The notes under the pieces were generated by a model that saw nothing but the letters and a program-made list of their open reading frames with translations, had not been told where the DNA came from and did no database searches. The translations under genes and the position numbers were made by a program. Of a DNA stretch of 5,502 nucleotides, positions 4,710-5,502 are shown piece after piece. The stretch is from positions 1 to 5,502 of the forward strand of contig JBFFGE010000242.1 of assembly GCA_041557595.1 (NCBI GenBank), read 5' to 3'. The stretch comes from JAOTYV01 sp041557595 (GTDB lineage Bacteria > Pseudomonadota > Alphaproteobacteria > UBA8366). The number at the start of each line of letters is the position of its first letter. Within the stretch, counting starts at the first letter, position 1.

Positions 4710-5502
4710 CTATTCTGAACCTAGTCCCGGTGTGGCGCAATGGGCGCGCCCATTCTTGCGCAGCCCGAGGGCGCCGTTTACCGTGTCGGCCGACACGAAC
4801 CGAACGTCGTCCACGCTGATGCCGAGCTCCTCGGCCGCGACCATGGCCGCCATGGTGGTCTGGCCCGCGCCGATCTCGATGACTCCCGACGACACCTGAA
4901 CCGTCCCGTCGTCCATGACCTTGACGTTGGCCGAGGAGGTCAGGCCGCCCGAAACGTGCATGCCCGAGGCAATCCCCCGGCCGCGACGCTTCCCGTTTTG
5001 GGGTTGAGTCACAGGCTCTTGCCAGCCGGCGTGCCGAGTCGCTGCGTCAATGGTTTTCTTCAACCACACTTTGGGCAGCTTCTGGCCGTTGACCAGCATA
5101 TCGCCGTGGTCCATGCCGTTCATGCGGTGAAGGTCGACCGGGTCGATGTTCAGCTCTCGGGCGATGATGTCCATCTGGGATTCAACAGCGAAGGTGGACT
5201 GTGGGTTGCCGTACCCTCGAAAGGCGCTGGAGATGGTCTTGTTGGTATAGACGGTGTAGGACTCGATGTTCACGTGAGGGACCCGGTAAACTCCTTTGGC
5301 GTACATCGCGCCGCCAGCGGCGATGGTGGGACCGTGGTCGGTGTAGGCCCCGGTGTCGTAGTAGAGCTTTACGTCCCGCGCCATGAGCTCGCCGCTGCGT
5401 TTGACGCCGGTTCTGATCTTGGAGGTCGTAGGGTGGCGCGGAAGCCCGGCGATGAAATCCTCATCGCGCGTGAACTGAACCAGGACCGGTTTGTCTGCCT
5501 TC
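4710..5502 (-). CDS. Xanthine-dehydrogenase-type molybdopterin-binding subunit, partial and C-terminally truncated
   Basis: The frame enters from the right edge (first whole codon at 5501-5499) and gives 263 residues. In order are R-D-E-D-F-I, the K-x-G-V-K-R-S-G-E-L strand segment, D-T-G-A-Y, V-Y-T-N, the molybdenum-cofactor motif A-F-R-G-Y-G-N-P-Q (5199-5225), E-S-Q-M-D-I-I-A-R-E-L with D-P-V-D-L-H-R-M-N, and I-G-A-G-Q-T-T-M with A-A-E-E-L-G. The A-F-R-G form points to xanthine dehydrogenase or aldehyde oxidoreductase rather than CO dehydrogenase. These enzymes hydroxylate N-heterocycles or aldehydes with a molybdopterin cofactor, together with FAD and iron-sulfur subunits that are not visible here. 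Homology stops after V-S-A-D-T (about 4782). A tail of 24 unrelated residues follows, ending at TAG 4710-4712. Several hundred C-terminal residues, including the catalytic glutamate, are absent, so the product is probably inactive. A pseudogene, a rearrangement or a chimeric assembly are all possible. Glutamate codons are 8 GAG to 1 GAA up to the break. Confidence 0.85.
   Translation of the reverse strand, partial: KADKPVLVQFTRDEDFIAGLPRHPTTSKIRTGVKRSGELMARDVKLYYDTGAYTDHGPTIAAGGAMYAKGVYRVPHVNIESYTVYTNKTISSAFRGYGNPQSTFAVESQMDIIARELNIDPVDLHRMNGMDHGDMLVNGQKLPKVWLKKTIDAATRHAGWQEPVTQPQNGKRRGRGIASGMHVSGGLTSSANVKVMDDGTVQVSSGVIEIGAGQTTMAAMVAAEELGISVDDVRFVSADTVNGALGLRKNGRAHCATPGLGSE
4712..4740 (-). 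promoter_or_regulatory. Weak candidate promoter before the amidohydrolase
   Basis: On the minus strand TTGCGC (4740-4735) and CAGAAT (4717-4712) are separated by 17 bases. They match three of six and four of six consensus positions. The -35-like element is the outer arm of the inverted repeat at 4735-4761. If the join with the dehydrogenase fragment is real, the amidohydrolase would need a promoter about here, but the matches are modest. Confidence 0.22.
4735..4761. repeat. Inverted repeat with a perfect 16-bp palindromic core
   Basis: AATGGGCGCGCCCATT at 4739-4754 is a perfect palindrome. Outside it, GCGCAA at 4735-4740 can pair with TTGCGC at 4756-4761, giving a 12-bp stem if three bases on the right are bulged. 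There is no T-run, so it is not a standard intrinsic terminator. It lies in the non-homologous tail of the truncated dehydrogenase. The core contains GGCGCGCC, so a cloning or assembly scar should be considered beside a protein-binding site. Confidence 0.6.
4782..4797. repeat. Perfect 16-bp palindrome at the dehydrogenase breakpoint
   Basis: CGTGTCGGCCGACACG reads the same on both strands. It encodes the conserved V-S-A-D-T segment, so it may be a coincidence of codon choice. Its inner end coincides with the point where dehydrogenase similarity is lost, 27 bases from the other 16-bp palindrome. Confidence 0.55.

Noticed and set aside
4726..4800. tRNA-like sequence (a D-arm-like GTGTGGCGCAATGGG)
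   Set aside because: The 3' end does not supply a complementary acceptor strand and there is no T-loop GGTTCGAATCC-type motif, so it does not fold as a tRNA.

Overview
The window is GC-rich (hand-counted rows of coding sequence run about 63-67% G+C) and densely coded. It looks like proteobacterial chromosome, most probably an alphaproteobacterium of a Rhodospirillales-like kind. That assignment is a judgement from composition and gene types, not a database result. Nearly all genes lie on the minus strand, so transcription runs from high to low coordinates.

Layout, left to right. Bases 1-27 carry what may be the last eight codons of a plus-strand gene. Bases 69-3056 hold a compact minus-strand operon, transcribed as a 72-aa GatC/AtzG-like small subunit (3056-2838), an amidase-signature (AS) enzyme (2841-1432), and a second AS amidase (1409-69). 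The first two overlap by 4 bases and the last two are 22 bases apart. A possible -35 element lies at 3120-3115, in a gap of about 470 bases. That gap also contains a small unassigned hydrophobic ORF on the plus strand (3336-3485). Next comes a complete amidohydrolase of the ACMSD-like, metal-dependent TIM-barrel family (4669-3524). The right end (5502-4710) is part of a xanthine-dehydrogenase-type molybdopterin subunit, open at the window edge.

The dehydrogenase fragment is the anomaly. Its homology stops after a V-S-A-D-T segment at about 4782, a short unrelated tail follows, and the frame ends at 4710, several hundred residues short of a normal large subunit and without the catalytic C-terminal half. 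Two perfect 16-bp palindromes (4739-4754 and 4782-4797) lie at this breakpoint. Glutamate codon use also differs across it. A rearrangement, a decayed gene or a chimeric assembly join are all possible.

Functionally, the intact genes suggest a small hydrolytic pathway: C-N bond hydrolysis by two amidases, one with a dedicated small subunit, next to an amidohydrolase that could open a ring, hydrolyse or decarboxylate a carboxylated intermediate. If the dehydrogenase belongs to the locus, degradation of an N-heterocycle or amide is an attractive but unproven reading. No RNA genes, CRISPR arrays, transposases or insertion sequences were seen.
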